40,348 nucleotides of DNA, from contig JADFPV010000019.1 in assembly GCA_022562155.1 (NCBI GenBank), forward strand, positions 1 through 40,348. Direction: 5' to 3'. The position numbers and the translations under genes are program-made. The notes below the pieces were generated by a model. That model was not told the origin of the DNA. It did not search any database and saw only the letters and a list, made by a program, of their open reading frames with translations. Positions 8,397 to 17,844 of the stretch are shown here, in pieces. Every line of letters begins with the position of its first letter. Position 1 is the first letter of the stretch. This stretch comes from Chloroflexota bacterium. GTDB taxonomy: Bacteria > Chloroflexota > Dehalococcoidia > DSTF01 > RBG-16-68-14.

Positions 8397-9314
8397 CTAC
8401 CGGATACCGCTGTCGTACTGGATCAGCACTTCGGCAAATTCGTCCTCTAGGACCCGGACCGCCTGCTCCTCCGCGAATGGCGGCGCACCAGGGTTAGGGG
8501 ATGCAGGAACTAACACGTAGCTTCCTGGATCTAGCTCAATCTGGAACAGCCCATCGTCGCCGGAGACCACGCTGGCGACTTCGGTACCCACATCGTTCTC
8601 GATCACGATCTTCGCGCTGAAGGGCAGGTCGGGGCATGGCACGTCTTCCTGCATGACCGGGCAGATCGGACCGATCGTCACGAGTCCACGGACGCCGGAT
8701 TCGTGCGGTGGTCCATCGAAGTCGTCGATGAGGCCGGCCACGAGCTGGAGGATGAGCGACGCATCGACGCTGTTCACGGTGCCATCCTGGTTCGCGTCCG
8801 CGAGCAGCGAACATACAAGGATGTCGAACAGCCCTGCGTCGAACTGGAGCACGAGCGCGGCATCCACACTCGTCACGGTGCCGTTGCAGTCAGCGTCGCC
8901 GGGTGGCGGCATCGGCAGATCGGTGGCCGTGCCCGAGGCGACGTTCGAGTAGTCGGACGTCCCGGCCGCGTTCGTCGCTGCGATGCGGTACCAGTAGGTG
9001 ACGTTGTCGTTCAGGCCGCTGTCGTTGTACGTCGTGCTATCGGCGGGCACCAGGGCCGCGATACCCCAAGGTCCATTAGGTCCCGCCGACGAGCGTTCGA
9101 GGACGAACTGCTGCTCGTCGTCGGAGTTGTCCTCCCAAAGCAGTGTGATCTTCAGCGCATCGTGCACGACCCTTGCTTGTAAGTCTGTCGGTGCCGCCGG
9201 AGCGCTAGCGCCGGCGGTAGCTAGTTCACCGCTCAGTAACAGTAGGATAGCCGCGGACATCGCTGCGAAGGCAAGTGGACGAATCGTGCTGATCATATGT
9301 ATCCGTACTCTCAT
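8397..9314 (-). CDS. secreted fibronectin III / dockerin / carboxypeptidase-regulatory-like protein (protein a)
   Basis: The protein has 305 residues. An N-terminal signal peptide has the hydrophobic core LAFAAMSAAILLLLSG. A fibronectin type III domain follows (about 40-130: PAAPTDLQARVV, LLWEDNSDDEQQFVLERS, YWYRIAATNAAGTSDYS). Next is a paired dockerin (about 138-200: GDADCNGTVTSVDAALVLQ and ADANQDGTVNSVDASLILQ). Last comes a small beta domain ending LDPGSYVLVPASPN and VLIQYDSGIR, like carboxypeptidase regulatory domains. A -10 site 12 bases upstream supports the start at 9314; ATG at 9296 is the alternative. It is exported and probably binds a cohesin partner. It lies about 17 kb from the main dockerin cluster. 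Confidence 0.85.
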   Translation of the reverse strand: MRVRIHMISTIRPLAFAAMSAAILLLLSGELATAGASAPAAPTDLQARVVHDALKITLLWEDNSDDEQQFVLERSSAGPNGPWGIAALVPADSTTYNDSGLNDNVTYWYRIAATNAAGTSDYSNVASGTATDLPMPPPGDADCNGTVTSVDAALVLQFDAGLFDILVCSLLADANQDGTVNSVDASLILQLVAGLIDDFDGPPHESGVRGLVTIGPICPVMQEDVPCPDLPFSAKIVIENDVGTEVASVVSGDDGLFQIELDPGSYVLVPASPNPGAPPFAEEQAVRVLEDEFAEVLIQYDSGIR

Positions 9315-9326
9315 TAAACTGGTTCC

Positions 9327-9332
9327 AGAATA
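9327..9332 (-). promoter_or_regulatory. -10 element for the fibronectin/dockerin gene
   Basis: TATTCT on the minus strand lies 12 bases before the ATG at 9314, giving a leader of about 6 bases. No convincing -35 hexamer is visible. Confidence 0.4.
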
Positions 9333-9414
9333 GCGTTACGCCATCCCACTCTGGTAGGACGTTTCGAAGCGTTCTTAGGTTCCGCACAAGCTCCAATCAG
9401 CGCTCGTGACATGC

Positions 9415-9420
9415 TATTCT
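9415..9420 (+). promoter_or_regulatory. -10 element for the amidotransferase-gyrA operon
   Basis: TATTCT lies 16 bases before the GTG at 9437. The ribosome site AGGAGGA (9426-9432) would lie at the extreme 5' end of the transcript. The -35 region is weak. Confidence 0.4.
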
Positions 9421-9436
9421 AAGACAGGAGGACTCT

Positions 9437-10159
9437 GTGCCAGATTCCCGGCCCCGCATTGGGGTCACACGCTGGGAAGATATCCCCGGCGAACGTATCG
9501 AAGACTACTGGGAGCGTGTGGAGGAAGCAGGGGGCGATGCCGTCGACCTGCGTGGCGTAGACATCTCGATTACCAGCTTAGACGGCCTCATACTGACTGG
9601 CGGTCTCGATATCGACCCCCAGCGCTACGGACAGGAACCAGGCGAGTGGACGAAGATCGCAGAGTCCGAACGCGACGAGTACGAGATTGGTCTGGTGACT
9701 GCCGCGATGGACGCGGACCTGCCTGTGCTGGCCATCTGCAGGGGCAGTCAGGTGCTCAACGTCGCAATGGGCGGCGGTCTGTTGCAGAACATTGAGAGTT
9801 CGAATCACAGGGCCGATTACAAGACCGAAGGCTACCCGTCGCGCTGGCACGACGTTCGATTAGAGGCCGGCAGCCGCCTCAACAAGCTGTTTGAAGCTGA
9901 CGAAATCCAGGTCAACTCCAGACACCATCAGGGTGTCCTGAGAGAGACCATCGCGCCTGGGCTGAGGGCGGTTGGAGTGTCGCCAGACGGCATCGTCGAG
10001 GCGGCTGAGAGCGAAAAGCACCGCTGGGTTGTCGGCGTGCAATGGCATCCGGAACGAGCCGAAACCGAGCATCCGCACTTTGCTCCGCAGCAGCGGGCGC
10101 TCTTTTCGGCCTTTCTCGGGGCCGCGAAGAGCCAGCCAGAGCGCGTGCAGACCGCATGA
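9437..10159 (+). CDS. gamma-glutamyl-gamma-aminobutyrate hydrolase family protein (peptidase C26, class I glutamine amidotransferase fold)
   Basis: The GTG start at 9437 follows AGGAGGA with 4 intervening bases. The protein has 240 residues. The nucleophile elbow is AICRGSQ with Cys101. The other catalytic residues are His204 and Glu206 in VQWHPERAE. GLILTGGLDIDP and NSRHHQG are further family marks of PuuD-like hydrolases, which cleave gamma-glutamyl amide bonds. Cytoplasmic; no signal peptide. It lies 30 bases before gyrA and is probably co-transcribed with it, although the functions are unrelated. The true substrate is unknown. Confidence 0.88.
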   Translation: MPDSRPRIGVTRWEDIPGERIEDYWERVEEAGGDAVDLRGVDISITSLDGLILTGGLDIDPQRYGQEPGEWTKIAESERDEYEIGLVTAAMDADLPVLAICRGSQVLNVAMGGGLLQNIESSNHRADYKTEGYPSRWHDVRLEAGSRLNKLFEADEIQVNSRHHQGVLRETIAPGLRAVGVSPDGIVEAAESEKHRWVVGVQWHPERAETEHPHFAPQQRALFSAFLGAAKSQPERVQTA

Positions 10160-10189
10160 TGGGTCAAGAGGAGTAGGGGAGACGAGCGT

Positions 10190-13100
10190 ATGACCACGGA
10201 CGCAAACATCGGCAACATCCGGCCAATCAAGATCGAGGAGGAGATGCGCACGTCATACCTCGATTACGCGATGAGCGTGATCGTGGCGCGCGCGCTCCCG
10301 TCGGCGCAGGACGGCCTGAAGCCGGTGCAGCGCCGCATCCTCTACGCCTTCCATGAACAGGGAATCCGTCCAGGGTCTCGTTACAAGAAGAGCGCGGGTG
10401 TCGTCGGCGAGGTGATGAAGAGCTATCACCCGCACGGCGACTCGGCGATCTATGACGCCATGGTGCGCATGGCCCAGGACTTCTCGCTTCGCTACCCGCT
10501 CATCGACGGCCAGGGCAACTACGGCAGCGTCGACGGCGATCCACCGGCAGCCATGCGCTACACGGAAGCGCGGCTCGCGGCGATCGCGGATGAAATGCTG
10601 GCCGACATCGACAAGGAGACCGTCGACTTCGTCCCCAACTACGACGACAGCACGACTGAGCCCCTCCTTCTGCCAGCACGGCTGCCCAACCTGCTCGTGA
10701 ACGGCGCCAGCGGCATCGCCGTCGGCATGGCGACGAACATCCCGCCCCACAACCTGAACGAGATCTGCGACGCTATCGTCAAGCTGATCGACAGCCCCGA
10801 GACGACGATCGAGGAGCTATCTGAGATCGTCAAGGGACCGGACTTCCCGACCGGCGGCATCATCTATCGCATGCGGAGCGAACGCGAGTACGACGCGGAC
10901 GGTAACAAGAAGGACGTCCAGCGTGACGCCATCAAGCAGATCTATAACGACGGCCGCGGACGCATCGTGATGCAGGCGAGGACGCACGTCGAGGAGGCCG
11001 CCCGTGGCAACAAAATGCAGATCATCGTGTCGGAGCTCCCGTTCCAGGTCAATAAAGCGGCGTTGGTGGAGCGTATCGCCAACCTCGTGCGGAACAAAAA
11101 GGTCGATGGCATTAGCGACCTGCGAGACGAGTCCGACCGCCATGGCATGCGCATCGTCATCGAACTGAGCCGCACTGGCCAGCCGCGGTCGGTACTGAAC
11201 TCGCTCTACAAGCACACAGCGATGCGCAGCACGTTCCCCGTGAACATGCTCGCACTCGTCGACGGCCAGCCCCGGGTGATCAACCTGAAGGCGGCGCTGG
11301 AGCAGTACATCTCGTTCCGGCAAGACGTGATTCGCCGCAGGACCGAGTTCGACCTCGGTAAGGCGCGCGATCGCGACCACATCCTCCAGGGCCTGATCAA
11401 GGCGCTGGACAAGCTGGACCAGGTGATCAAGACGATCCGAGGCGCCCAATCCGCCGAGAAGGCGAAGGACGCCCTGATGGCTAGGCCGTTCGACTTGACG
11501 GAGATCCAGGCGCAGGCCGTGCTCGACATGCAGCTCCGTCGCCTCGCGCGCCTGGAGCGTCAGAAGATTGAGGAGGAGCACCAGGAACTCATCAAGCTGA
11601 TTGCCGAGTTGGAGGACTTGCTGGCCAACCCGCGCAAGATCGACCTGCTGATCAGGGAGGACGTGGAACAGCTCAAGGAGAAGTACGGCGACGACCGCAG
11701 AACGCAGATCGTCGCGCAGGTAGCAGAGCAGTACAGCGAAGAGGACCTCGTGGCCCACCAGGAGGTCGTGATCACGCTGAGTCATCGCGGCTACATCAAG
11801 CGCCTCCCGCTTGAGACGTACCGGCCGCAGCTGCGCGGCGGCCGCGGCATTGCCGGCATGGGGACGCGCGAGGCTGACGCGGTGCACCGTCTCGTCGTCG
11901 CGGATACGCACGACAGCCTCCTCTTCTTCACAGACCGCGGGCGCGTGTTCCAGTTGCGGGCGTTTGAGGTGCCGGACGCATCGCGGCAGGCGAAGGGTCT
12001 GCCGCTGATTAACGTGATCGAGATAGACCAGGCTGAGCAAGTGACGGCAGTCGTGGCTGCCCGCGACTTCGAAAAGGACGCCATGGTGCTCGGCACCCGG
12101 ATGGGCGAAGTGAAGAAGACTCCTCTCTCAGAATTCGCGTCTGTGCGGCGCTCCGGCCTCATCGCCATGGACCTGGAGTCGAAGGACGTCCTCGTCTCGG
12201 CGAAGCTCGCGCACGAGGACGATGACGTCGTCTTCGTCACGTCCGACGGCCAGTCCGTACGGTTCCCTGTGAAAGAGCTTCGCTCCGCCTCCCGGGGCAG
12301 TGGGGGCGTTCGAGGCATCAAGCTCGGCAAGGGCGCAACGGCCGTCAGTCTGGAGGTCGCGTCCGCCGGCGACCAGCTGCTCACACTCACGACCTTTGGC
12401 GCCGGTAAGCGCACGCCGATCGAGGAGTATCCCAAGCATCACCGCGGTGGCAGCGGCGTGATCACGTTCAAGATCAACGACAGCACGGGCGCCGTCGTCG
12501 CGGCCCGGATGGTCAAGGACTCGCAGGAGCTGATCGTGATCTCCAAGGACGGTATCGTGCTGCGGACGAGAATGGACGGCATTTCGATCCAGGGCCGCTC
12601 GACCCAAGGCGTCGCCGTGATAAAGGTTGCTGAAGGCGACAGTGTTGGCTCGGTCGCGACGATCGAGATGGCGCTGGAGCAGGGCGCCGCGACGGCGGAA
12701 GGCCCCGCACCGAAGACGCCGCCCGACGCAGAAGGGCCCTCCGATAATGGCAGGTCTGGCTCCGCGAAGCAGACCGCTCCGAAAGCGAAACGCTCCGGCG
12801 ACGGCAAGACGCAGGCGAAGAGGATGCCCCGGCAGAGCCTGAAGGCTGCTCCGAAGGCAAAGCGTCCCAGCACTGGCAAGGCGCGACCGAAGACGCAGGC
12901 GAAGAGGATGCCCCGGCAAAGCCTGAAGGCTGCTCCGAAGGCAAAGCGTCCCAGCACTGGCAAGGCGCGACCGAAGACGCAGGCGAAGAGGACGCCCCGG
13001 CAGAGCCTGAAGGCTGCTGCGAAGGCAAAGCGTCCCAGCACTGGCAAGGCGAAGCCGAAGACGCAAGCGAAGAGGACGCCCCGGCAGAGTCTGAAGGCTG

Positions 13101-13372
13101 CTGCGAAGGCAAAGCGTCCCAGCACTGGCAAGGCGAAGCCGAAGACGCAGGCGAAGGGGACGCTTTCCAAGAGTTCGAAGGCCGCGCTGAGCAAGGCCGA
13201 CGCCGCGATGAGGAAGGCGCAGCCGAAGACGCAGGCGAAGGGGACGCTTTCCAAAAGCTCGAAGGCCGCGTTTAGCAAGGCCGACGCCGCGATGAAGAAG
13301 GCGGACGCTGTGTTGAGGAAGACGAAGATGAACGGCCGTAAGCCCGACGCCTCCAAGCGCTCTGAAAAGTAG
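10190..13372 (+). CDS. gyrA: DNA gyrase subunit A with an unusual lysine-rich repeat tail
   Basis: The protein has 1060 residues, against about 800-900 usual for GyrA. The breakage-reunion domain opens with [22 protein letters not shown]. The catalytic Tyr124 lies in [11 protein letters not shown]. The quinolone-determining region has unmutated-type Ser85 and Asp89 ([10 protein letters not shown]). The GyrA-box QLRGGRG, in [15 protein letters not shown], marks a gyrase rather than topoisomerase IV. A C-terminal pinwheel domain follows to about residue 840. From about 845 the sequence becomes low-complexity and rich in Lys, Ala and Pro. It includes six 28-residue units (873-1040), four of one type and two of another. 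The tail could bind DNA like a histone H1 tail. gyrB is not in the window. Confidence 0.97.
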   Translation: MTTDANIGNIRPIKIEEEMRTSYLDYAMSVIVARALPSAQDGLKPVQRRILYAFHEQGIRPGSRYKKSAGVVGEVMKSYHPHGDSAIYDAMVRMAQDFSLRYPLIDGQGNYGSVDGDPPAAMRYTEARLAAIADEMLADIDKETVDFVPNYDDSTTEPLLLPARLPNLLVNGASGIAVGMATNIPPHNLNEICDAIVKLIDSPETTIEELSEIVKGPDFPTGGIIYRMRSEREYDADGNKKDVQRDAIKQIYNDGRGRIVMQARTHVEEAARGNKMQIIVSELPFQVNKAALVERIANLVRNKKVDGISDLRDESDRHGMRIVIELSRTGQPRSVLNSLYKHTAMRSTFPVNMLALVDGQPRVINLKAALEQYISFRQDVIRRRTEFDLGKARDRDHILQGLIKALDKLDQVIKTIRGAQSAEKAKDALMARPFDLTEIQAQAVLDMQLRRLARLERQKIEEEHQELIKLIAELEDLLANPRKIDLLIREDVEQLKEKYGDDRRTQIVAQVAEQYSEEDLVAHQEVVITLSHRGYIKRLPLETYRPQLRGGRGIAGMGTREADAVHRLVVADTHDSLLFFTDRGRVFQLRAFEVPDASRQAKGLPLINVIEIDQAEQVTAVVAARDFEKDAMVLGTRMGEVKKTPLSEFASVRRSGLIAMDLESKDVLVSAKLAHEDDDVVFVTSDGQSVRFPVKELRSASRGSGGVRGIKLGKGATAVSLEVASAGDQLLTLTTFGAGKRTPIEEYPKHHRGGSGVITFKINDSTGAVVAARMVKDSQELIVISKDGIVLRTRMDGISIQGRSTQGVAVIKVAEGDSVGSVATIEMALEQGAATAEGPAPKTPPDAEGPSDNGRSGSAKQTAPKAKRSGDGKTQAKRMPRQSLKAAPKAKRPSTGKARPKTQAKRMPRQSLKAAPKAKRPSTGKARPKTQAKRTPRQSLKAAAKAKRPSTGKAKPKTQAKRTPRQSLKAAAKAKRPSTGKAKPKTQAKGTLSKSSKAALSKADAAMRKAQPKTQAKGTLSKSSKAAFSKADAAMKKADAVLRKTKMNGRKPDASKRSEK
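12806..13309 (+). repeat. 84-bp tandem repeat array inside gyrA (6 units)
   Basis: Units begin at 12806, 12890, 12974, 13058, 13142 and 13226, each 84 bases (28 codons) and in frame. Units 1-4 are nearly identical ([20 protein letters not shown] type). Units 5-6 share the KTQAK start and then diverge ([10 protein letters not shown] type). The high identity of units 1-4 points to recent expansion. Confidence 0.95.
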
Positions 13373-13378
13373 CTCTGT

Positions 13379-13828
13379 ATGAGCATTCGGGACGCCACGG
13401 AGGCGGACCTGCCGCGTCTGGTGGAGTTGCTCGATCAGCTCGCGCTCGACACGCCGCGCGAAGAACGCGGACCGCCTCTCCCGGCGTTCTATCGAGATGC
13501 CTTCCACAGGGTCGACGCCAACGATGGCCAGCGCCTGCTTGTGCTGGAAGTGGACGGCGAAATCGTCGGCACGCTGGTGTTATTGATCATCCCCAACATC
13601 ACCCATCAAGGTCGGCCCTATGCGACCGTGGAGAACGTGGTGGTCGAAGAAAGGGAGCGCGGCGCCGGGTATGGACGCCAACTCCTAACCTATGCGTTGG
13701 ATCAGGCAAGAGCGGCGGGCTGCTACAAGCTCACACTCACGAGCCACAAGCGCCGAACCGACGCGCATCGGTTCTATGAACGTCTCGGGTTCGATTCGAC
13801 GTACGAGGGCTATCGAGTCGAGCTCTAG
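13379..13828 (+). CDS. GNAT-family N-acetyltransferase
   Basis: The protein has 149 residues. The N-terminus SIRDATEADLPRLVELLDQLA is a typical GNAT strand-helix start. The acetyl-CoA site is VENVVVEERERGAGYGRQLL (R/Q-x-x-G-x-G), and the C-terminal HRFYERLGFDSTYEGYRVEL is a classic GNAT ending. It begins 6 bases after the gyrA stop, so it is the last gene of that operon. The stop codons of this gene and the converging Mrp gene overlap. The acetyl acceptor is unknown. Confidence 0.88.
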   Translation: MSIRDATEADLPRLVELLDQLALDTPREERGPPLPAFYRDAFHRVDANDGQRLLVLEVDGEIVGTLVLLIIPNITHQGRPYATVENVVVEERERGAGYGRQLLTYALDQARAAGCYKLTLTSHKRRTDAHRFYERLGFDSTYEGYRVEL

Positions 13829-14889
13829 TTCTCGTGGTCTGCTAACCAGCGCCGAACAGCGCTTCCAATCTTGGCGAATTCGTAGGCAATCGGACCGGTA
13901 GGGTCGCCTAACACGAGCGGCCGTCCTTCGTCTGCCGTCGCCGAGAGCTTGACGTCGAATGGAATGCGACCGAGCACCGGCAGGCCCGCGTCGCTCAATC
14001 TAGAGGAACTGCCAAACAGATCTATCTGCCTCTGGCAATGGGGGCAGTTCAGCTCCGCCATATTCTGAACCCAACCGATCACCGGCACGTTGTTCTCTCT
14101 GAGGAGAGTTAGCGTGCGTTCGGCATCCATCTGGGCTAAGTCCTGCGGGGTCGTCACGAAGATCGCGCCGGAGAGCGGAAGCTCTCGCGCCATGGTCTGC
14201 AGCTCGTCCCCGGTACCCGGCGGCGCGTCCATCACTAGCACGTCCGCCTTCCACGCGACATCGAACACGAGATAGCGGAGCACCGTGGAGACGAGCGTTC
14301 GTCCGGCTAACACCGGCGCCACCCGCTCAGGGACGAGGAAGCCAACCGACATCAGTTCGATACCGAAGCGCTCTTGCGGCTGGGTTCGCTGCGAAGGTGG
14401 TCTGACCTTCCTGGATAAGAGCTGCCACCCGAAGCCGCTTGGCGCCTCTGTCTGATGGATGCCAAGCAGGTGGGGCAGGTCGGGCGCGCTCAGGTCGCCA
14501 TCCACGATGCCGACGGAGACGCCCATGGCAGAGAGCGTCAACGCCAGGTTCACGGCGAGCGTTGACTTGCCGACACCACCCTTCCCACCAAAGACCGCGA
14601 CGACATGCCGGCCTTCACCGACGCCTCGCCCGCCGCGGAAGACAAGCCGGCCGGCTCGGATCTCGAAGTCGATATTGGGAAACGCGGTCGCTAGGTGAGC
14701 GTGCGCCCGAGGCAACAGGCTCTCAGAAGGCTCGTCTCTACCGATAACGACGCCAGCCCAATTCCCTTCGGTGACGACGTCGGCGATCTCATTGGGGTCG
14801 AGAGATCGTGTTCCGTCCGGCTCTCGCAAGGAGTCGAGGGCTGCACGGACCGTAGCAAGGTCAATGTCAGTTGCGCCCTGCCTGCCCAT
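13825..14889 (-). CDS. Mrp/NBP35-family P-loop ATPase (iron-sulfur cluster carrier)
   Basis: The protein has 354 residues. A short N-terminal MIP18/DUF59-like domain (1-90) precedes the deviant Walker A GGKGGVGKST. Then come IVDGDLSAPDLPHLLG, DVLVMDAPPGTGDE, and a C-terminal CxxC (NCPHCQRQ) that in this family binds a bridging Fe-S cluster. It acts in the cytoplasm to carry Fe-S clusters to apoproteins. The ATG at 14889 overlaps the upstream split-barrel gene by 23 bases. It is last in a five-gene minus-strand operon. Confidence 0.92.
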   Translation of the reverse strand: MGRQGATDIDLATVRAALDSLREPDGTRSLDPNEIADVVTEGNWAGVVIGRDEPSESLLPRAHAHLATAFPNIDFEIRAGRLVFRGGRGVGEGRHVVAVFGGKGGVGKSTLAVNLALTLSAMGVSVGIVDGDLSAPDLPHLLGIHQTEAPSGFGWQLLSRKVRPPSQRTQPQERFGIELMSVGFLVPERVAPVLAGRTLVSTVLRYLVFDVAWKADVLVMDAPPGTGDELQTMARELPLSGAIFVTTPQDLAQMDAERTLTLLRENNVPVIGWVQNMAELNCPHCQRQIDLFGSSSRLSDAGLPVLGRIPFDVKLSATADEGRPLVLGDPTGPIAYEFAKIGSAVRRWLADHEN

Positions 14890-15280
14890 TGAACTCGATC
14901 ACCTTCTCCGGCTTCAGCCGGATGGTTACAGAGTTGCCGCCCTCTGTTCGTGCCAGGTAGGCCTTGCCTATCTCTTCGCCCAAGTACCTGAACGCCAGTT
15001 GCTTGCGCTGCTCGTCTGAGAACGCACCATCGATCTCTGCCTTGCCGCGTATCATTGCGGCCAGGTAAGGGAGGTCGCGCCGGTCGATGACGAGCGTGAC
15101 GTCTGGGTTGGCCTCGACGTTCTTGTGCTTCTGCGAACCGCGTCCCGTCGAAATGAGGAACTCGCCGTTCTCGTAGAGGTACCAGATGGGCGCCGCGTGC
15201 GCGCGGCCTTTCGTATCGACGGACGCCAGTACGGCGACGTTCGCCTCTTCTAGCATCTGCTCGAGTTCTGGACTTGCCAT
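14867..15280 (-). CDS. pyridoxamine 5'-phosphate oxidase-like FMN/F420 split-barrel protein
   Basis: The protein has 137 residues, the size of single-domain split barrels. Motifs are VAVLASVDTKGRAHAAPIWY near residues 15-34 and TGRGSQKHKNVEANPDVTLV near 65-85, typical of PPOX-class proteins that bind FMN or F420. The ribosome site AGGAGAGGAG precedes the ATG at 15280. It may be a reductase of unknown substrate. It overlaps the Mrp gene at its 3' end and lies 12 bases after the hydrolase gene. Confidence 0.85.
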   Translation of the reverse strand: MASPELEQMLEEANVAVLASVDTKGRAHAAPIWYLYENGEFLISTGRGSQKHKNVEANPDVTLVIDRRDLPYLAAMIRGKAEIDGAFSDEQRKQLAFRYLGEEIGKAYLARTEGGNSVTIRLKPEKVIEFNGQAGRN

Positions 15281-15292
15281 GGATCTCCTCTC

Positions 15293-15973
15293 CTAGCTGC
15301 ACTCCCAGACTAGCGGATCGTGGCTGAAGTAAACGCGATCCGGTCGCAGCCTCCGCAGCGATTCTAACGACGCCTTGTATTGTGCATCGTCCCATTCGTT
15401 GGTCGGCGTGGCAGCACCAGTCCACTCGTCGGCGCTGTACACCGCCTGTCCGGCAATGATCACCCGGCCTTCCTCGCTGTCGATGACGACCGACTGGTGG
15501 CCCGGCGTGTGGCCGGGAGTAGGTATCGTTGCCACCCCCGGCGCCACTTCGGATTCGCCGTTGAGTAGTTGGTAGTCGGCGCCTTCGAAGTCGATCCACT
15601 CGCGAATCGAGTAAAGGGGTGCCTGGGCGGCCTCATGCTCGGCTCGCTGGACGTAGATCGGCGTGCTAGGGAACTGCCGGTTCTCTCCGCAGTGGTCGAA
15701 GTGCAGGTGCGTGTTGATGATGGCGATGATGTCGGCGGAGGAGACGTCTCGGGCTTCAAGTTCGGCTGCGAGCGGATGGACCTGGGGGCTATACAGCGTC
15801 TCGATCCCTTTGTGGCCTTCACCAACCCCCGTGTCGACCAACACGTACCCGTCCGGGTGCGGGATCAGGAACGCGAAGACCGGGCAGGGCTCGCCGGCTC
15901 GAGGATGGCTCTCGGGAAGCGTCACGTCCGCAAGATGGAGCTGCTCGATCTGCGGCAGGCGAGCCAGCGCCAC
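15293..15973 (-). CDS. metallo-beta-lactamase-fold hydrolase (N-acyl-homoserine-lactonase-like group)
   Basis: I choose the GTG at 15973, one base overlapping the dehydrogenase stop (TAGTG) with a GAGG ribosome site. Longer in-frame starts lie inside the dehydrogenase. This gives 226 residues. Zinc-binding motifs are NTHLHFDHCG (HxHxDH), TPGHTPGHQS and the terminal FSHDP. The early YVLVDTGVG strand is also typical. The AiiA/AttM-like layout suggests a lactone or related ester hydrolase, but the substrate cannot be told. Cytoplasmic. Confidence 0.87.
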   Translation of the reverse strand: MALARLPQIEQLHLADVTLPESHPRAGEPCPVFAFLIPHPDGYVLVDTGVGEGHKGIETLYSPQVHPLAAELEARDVSSADIIAIINTHLHFDHCGENRQFPSTPIYVQRAEHEAAQAPLYSIREWIDFEGADYQLLNGESEVAPGVATIPTPGHTPGHQSVVIDSEEGRVIIAGQAVYSADEWTGAATPTNEWDDAQYKASLESLRRLRPDRVYFSHDPLVWECS

Positions 15974-17022
15974 TAGTATCCTCGTGCTGGGTCGGCCAGG
16001 TTGTTGAGGCGTTCGCCCGCGATGTAGCGCTTGAGGTTGTCGCGGAAGATGCCTGTGGCCCGCTGGTTGTAGATCTCGGTGCCGCCGGAGATGTGGGGGC
16101 TCATGATCACGTTTTCCATGTCCCACAGCTCGCTGTCGTCCGGCAACGGCTCCTGCTCGAAGACATCCAGCCCGGCGCCTGCGATCTCTCCGGACTTGAG
16201 CGCGGCGATCAACGCATCCTGGTCGACGACCGGGCCGCGCGCAATGTTGATCAGCACGGCGCTTGGCTTCATCGTTTTCAGTTCTGCCTCGCCGATGAGG
16301 TGACGCGTCTCCTCCGTCAGCGGCGTTGCGAGCACGACGAAGTCGCTCTGCTCAAGCAAATAGGGCAGGTCTGAAGGCGGAAGAGTTTCGGCCAACTCGT
16401 CTTCGGTGCGCTCAGTTGCTGAGCGGCGGGTGGCCAAAATTCGACAGCCGAACGCCTTCGAAAGACGCGCGACCTCCGCTCCAATGTGTCCCATCCCAAC
16501 GACGCCTACGGTCTTGCCGTATAGCTCCCGCGGCATGAAGCGCACCCATTCTTTCCGGCCCTGCGCCCTCACGAACGTGTGAGCCTGCTTGCAGAACATG
16601 AGCATCAGCGCGAGGACGTACTCGCCTATCGGCGTGGCATGCAGCCCGCTGGCGCTCGTGACCATGATGTCGCCTTCCAAGAGACCGCTCTTCGCCGCTC
16701 GGTCCAAACCCGCGCTGGTGAGCTGCAGCCAGTGTAGCTTCGGGGCCTTGGCCTTGAGGGCGTCGACGTTCGGGTAGAGCTCGATGAGCGCCGGTCCCCA
16801 GAAGCCAAACAGCACTTCCGCTTCCGACATCGCCTCGTCAAACTCCTGTCGCGCCGTCTGAGCTTCCAGCTCGCTCGGATACTTGCGCTGGCCGCGAAAG
16901 AGCTGTCGCGCCGCCTGCCCGAGCACCGTGACGTTGATCCGCGGGTCAACCGCTTCGATCTCTTTCACCAGGTCCGGCTCCAATGCGAACGTGATCAGCA
17001 CGTGTACTGGTTGGTTAGCCAA
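15973..17022 (-). CDS. D-2-hydroxyacid dehydrogenase (NAD-dependent)
   Basis: The protein has 349 residues. The Rossmann motif is VGVVGMGHIGAEVARLSKAFG (172-192). The catalytic triad is Arg262 (NIARGPVVD), Glu291 (FEQEPLP) and His310 (MSPHISGG). It belongs to the family that reduces 2-keto acids to D-2-hydroxy acids or the reverse, and resembles the glyoxylate/hydroxypyruvate reductase group. The gap to the upstream phosphoesterase is 12 bases. The substrate is unresolved. Confidence 0.9.
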   Translation of the reverse strand: MANQPVHVLITFALEPDLVKEIEAVDPRINVTVLGQAARQLFRGQRKYPSELEAQTARQEFDEAMSEAEVLFGFWGPALIELYPNVDALKAKAPKLHWLQLTSAGLDRAAKSGLLEGDIMVTSASGLHATPIGEYVLALMLMFCKQAHTFVRAQGRKEWVRFMPRELYGKTVGVVGMGHIGAEVARLSKAFGCRILATRRSATERTEDELAETLPPSDLPYLLEQSDFVVLATPLTEETRHLIGEAELKTMKPSAVLINIARGPVVDQDALIAALKSGEIAGAGLDVFEQEPLPDDSELWDMENVIMSPHISGGTEIYNQRATGIFRDNLKRYIAGERLNNLADPARGY

Positions 17023-17034
17023 TATCGAACCCCT

Positions 17035-17769
17035 TCATCGGCCGTACGCCAGGCGCTCGATCAGCCATTGAGACAACCCTGCCTCTTCCATCGACTTCTG
17101 GGTGGCTGAGATGTCGTAGTCCACGCGGGAGAACGTGATGGAGGCATCTCCGCTGTCGTAGACGGCGTACGACGCCCGCGGATCACCGTCGCGCGGTTGG
17201 CCGGCGCCGCCGGGATTGATGATCCAGCGACCGTCGCCCAGCTCCAGCCGTTCACCGTCGGCGGCAGGCCGCAAAGTGGGGGGACCGGCCTCGTCCTCAA
17301 GGCAGACAGCCGGCAAGTGCGTGTGCCCGACGAGGCTGATTGGCGTCTTCTGCAATTCGAACTGCGCCTGCGCCTGCTCGCCGGAGAGGAGATACTCCCA
17401 CTCCGGCCAGCGGAGGCTGCCATGCACAAACGTGAAATCGCCTTCCTCAACTGTCATCGGTAGGTTCTCAAGATAGGATCGGGCGTCGTCGCTTAGTTGG
17501 CCTTCCGTCCACTGTGCGGCAGATGCGGCCGCCTCGTTGAAATCCTCGGTTCCCATTTTGCCGCAGGCGGCCAGGTCATGGTTTCCCGCCACGGTCTTGT
17601 TGTCGTACGAACGCAGTTCCGCGATGCATTCGTTGGGATGGGGGCCATAGCCGACGATGTCGCCGAGGCACCACAACCCATCGATGGCGCCTCCGTCCTT
17701 GGCGTGATCGAGCACGGCACGAAATGCCGTGAGGTTGGCGTGGATGTCCGAGATGATTGCGATGCGCAT
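17035..17769 (-). CDS. calcineurin-like metallophosphoesterase (YfcE/MJ0936-type)
   Basis: The protein has 244 residues. All metal-binding blocks are present: SDIHAN (Asp8, His10), LGDIVGYGP (Asp37), GNHD (Asn63, His64), VHGS (His116) and GHTH (His149, His151). It is a two-metal phosphodiesterase of uncertain substrate, cytoplasmic. The start at 17769 follows AGGACA. It is the first gene of the five-gene operon ending with Mrp. Confidence 0.9.
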   Translation of the reverse strand: MRIAIISDIHANLTAFRAVLDHAKDGGAIDGLWCLGDIVGYGPHPNECIAELRSYDNKTVAGNHDLAACGKMGTEDFNEAAASAAQWTEGQLSDDARSYLENLPMTVEEGDFTFVHGSLRWPEWEYLLSGEQAQAQFELQKTPISLVGHTHLPAVCLEDEAGPPTLRPAADGERLELGDGRWIINPGGAGQPRDGDPRASYAVYDSGDASITFSRVDYDISATQKSMEEAGLSQWLIERLAYGR

Positions 17770-17809
17770 CAGATTTGTCCTGCGTGCCTACTTAGGGCGT
17801 GCCGGGCGG

Positions 17810-17815
17810 ATTCTA
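17810..17815 (-). promoter_or_regulatory. -10 element for the phosphoesterase operon
   Basis: TAGAAT on the minus strand, with a predicted leader of about 34 bases carrying a ribosome site. The -35 region is weak. It lies back-to-back with the thiL promoter. Confidence 0.4.
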
Positions 17816-17844
17816 GCACACGCCTACGCGAAATCCGCGTTGAG

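Noticed and set aside
12806-13309. Repeat array considered as a CRISPR or non-coding satellite
   Set aside because: The 84-base units are contiguous without spacers and stay in frame within gyrA.
10817-13507. Long minus-strand open frames (407, 459 and 319 codons) opposite gyrA
   Set aside because: They arise from GC-rich codon use. The plus strand encodes a clear GyrA, and the minus frames show Arg/Leu-rich composition without any domain.
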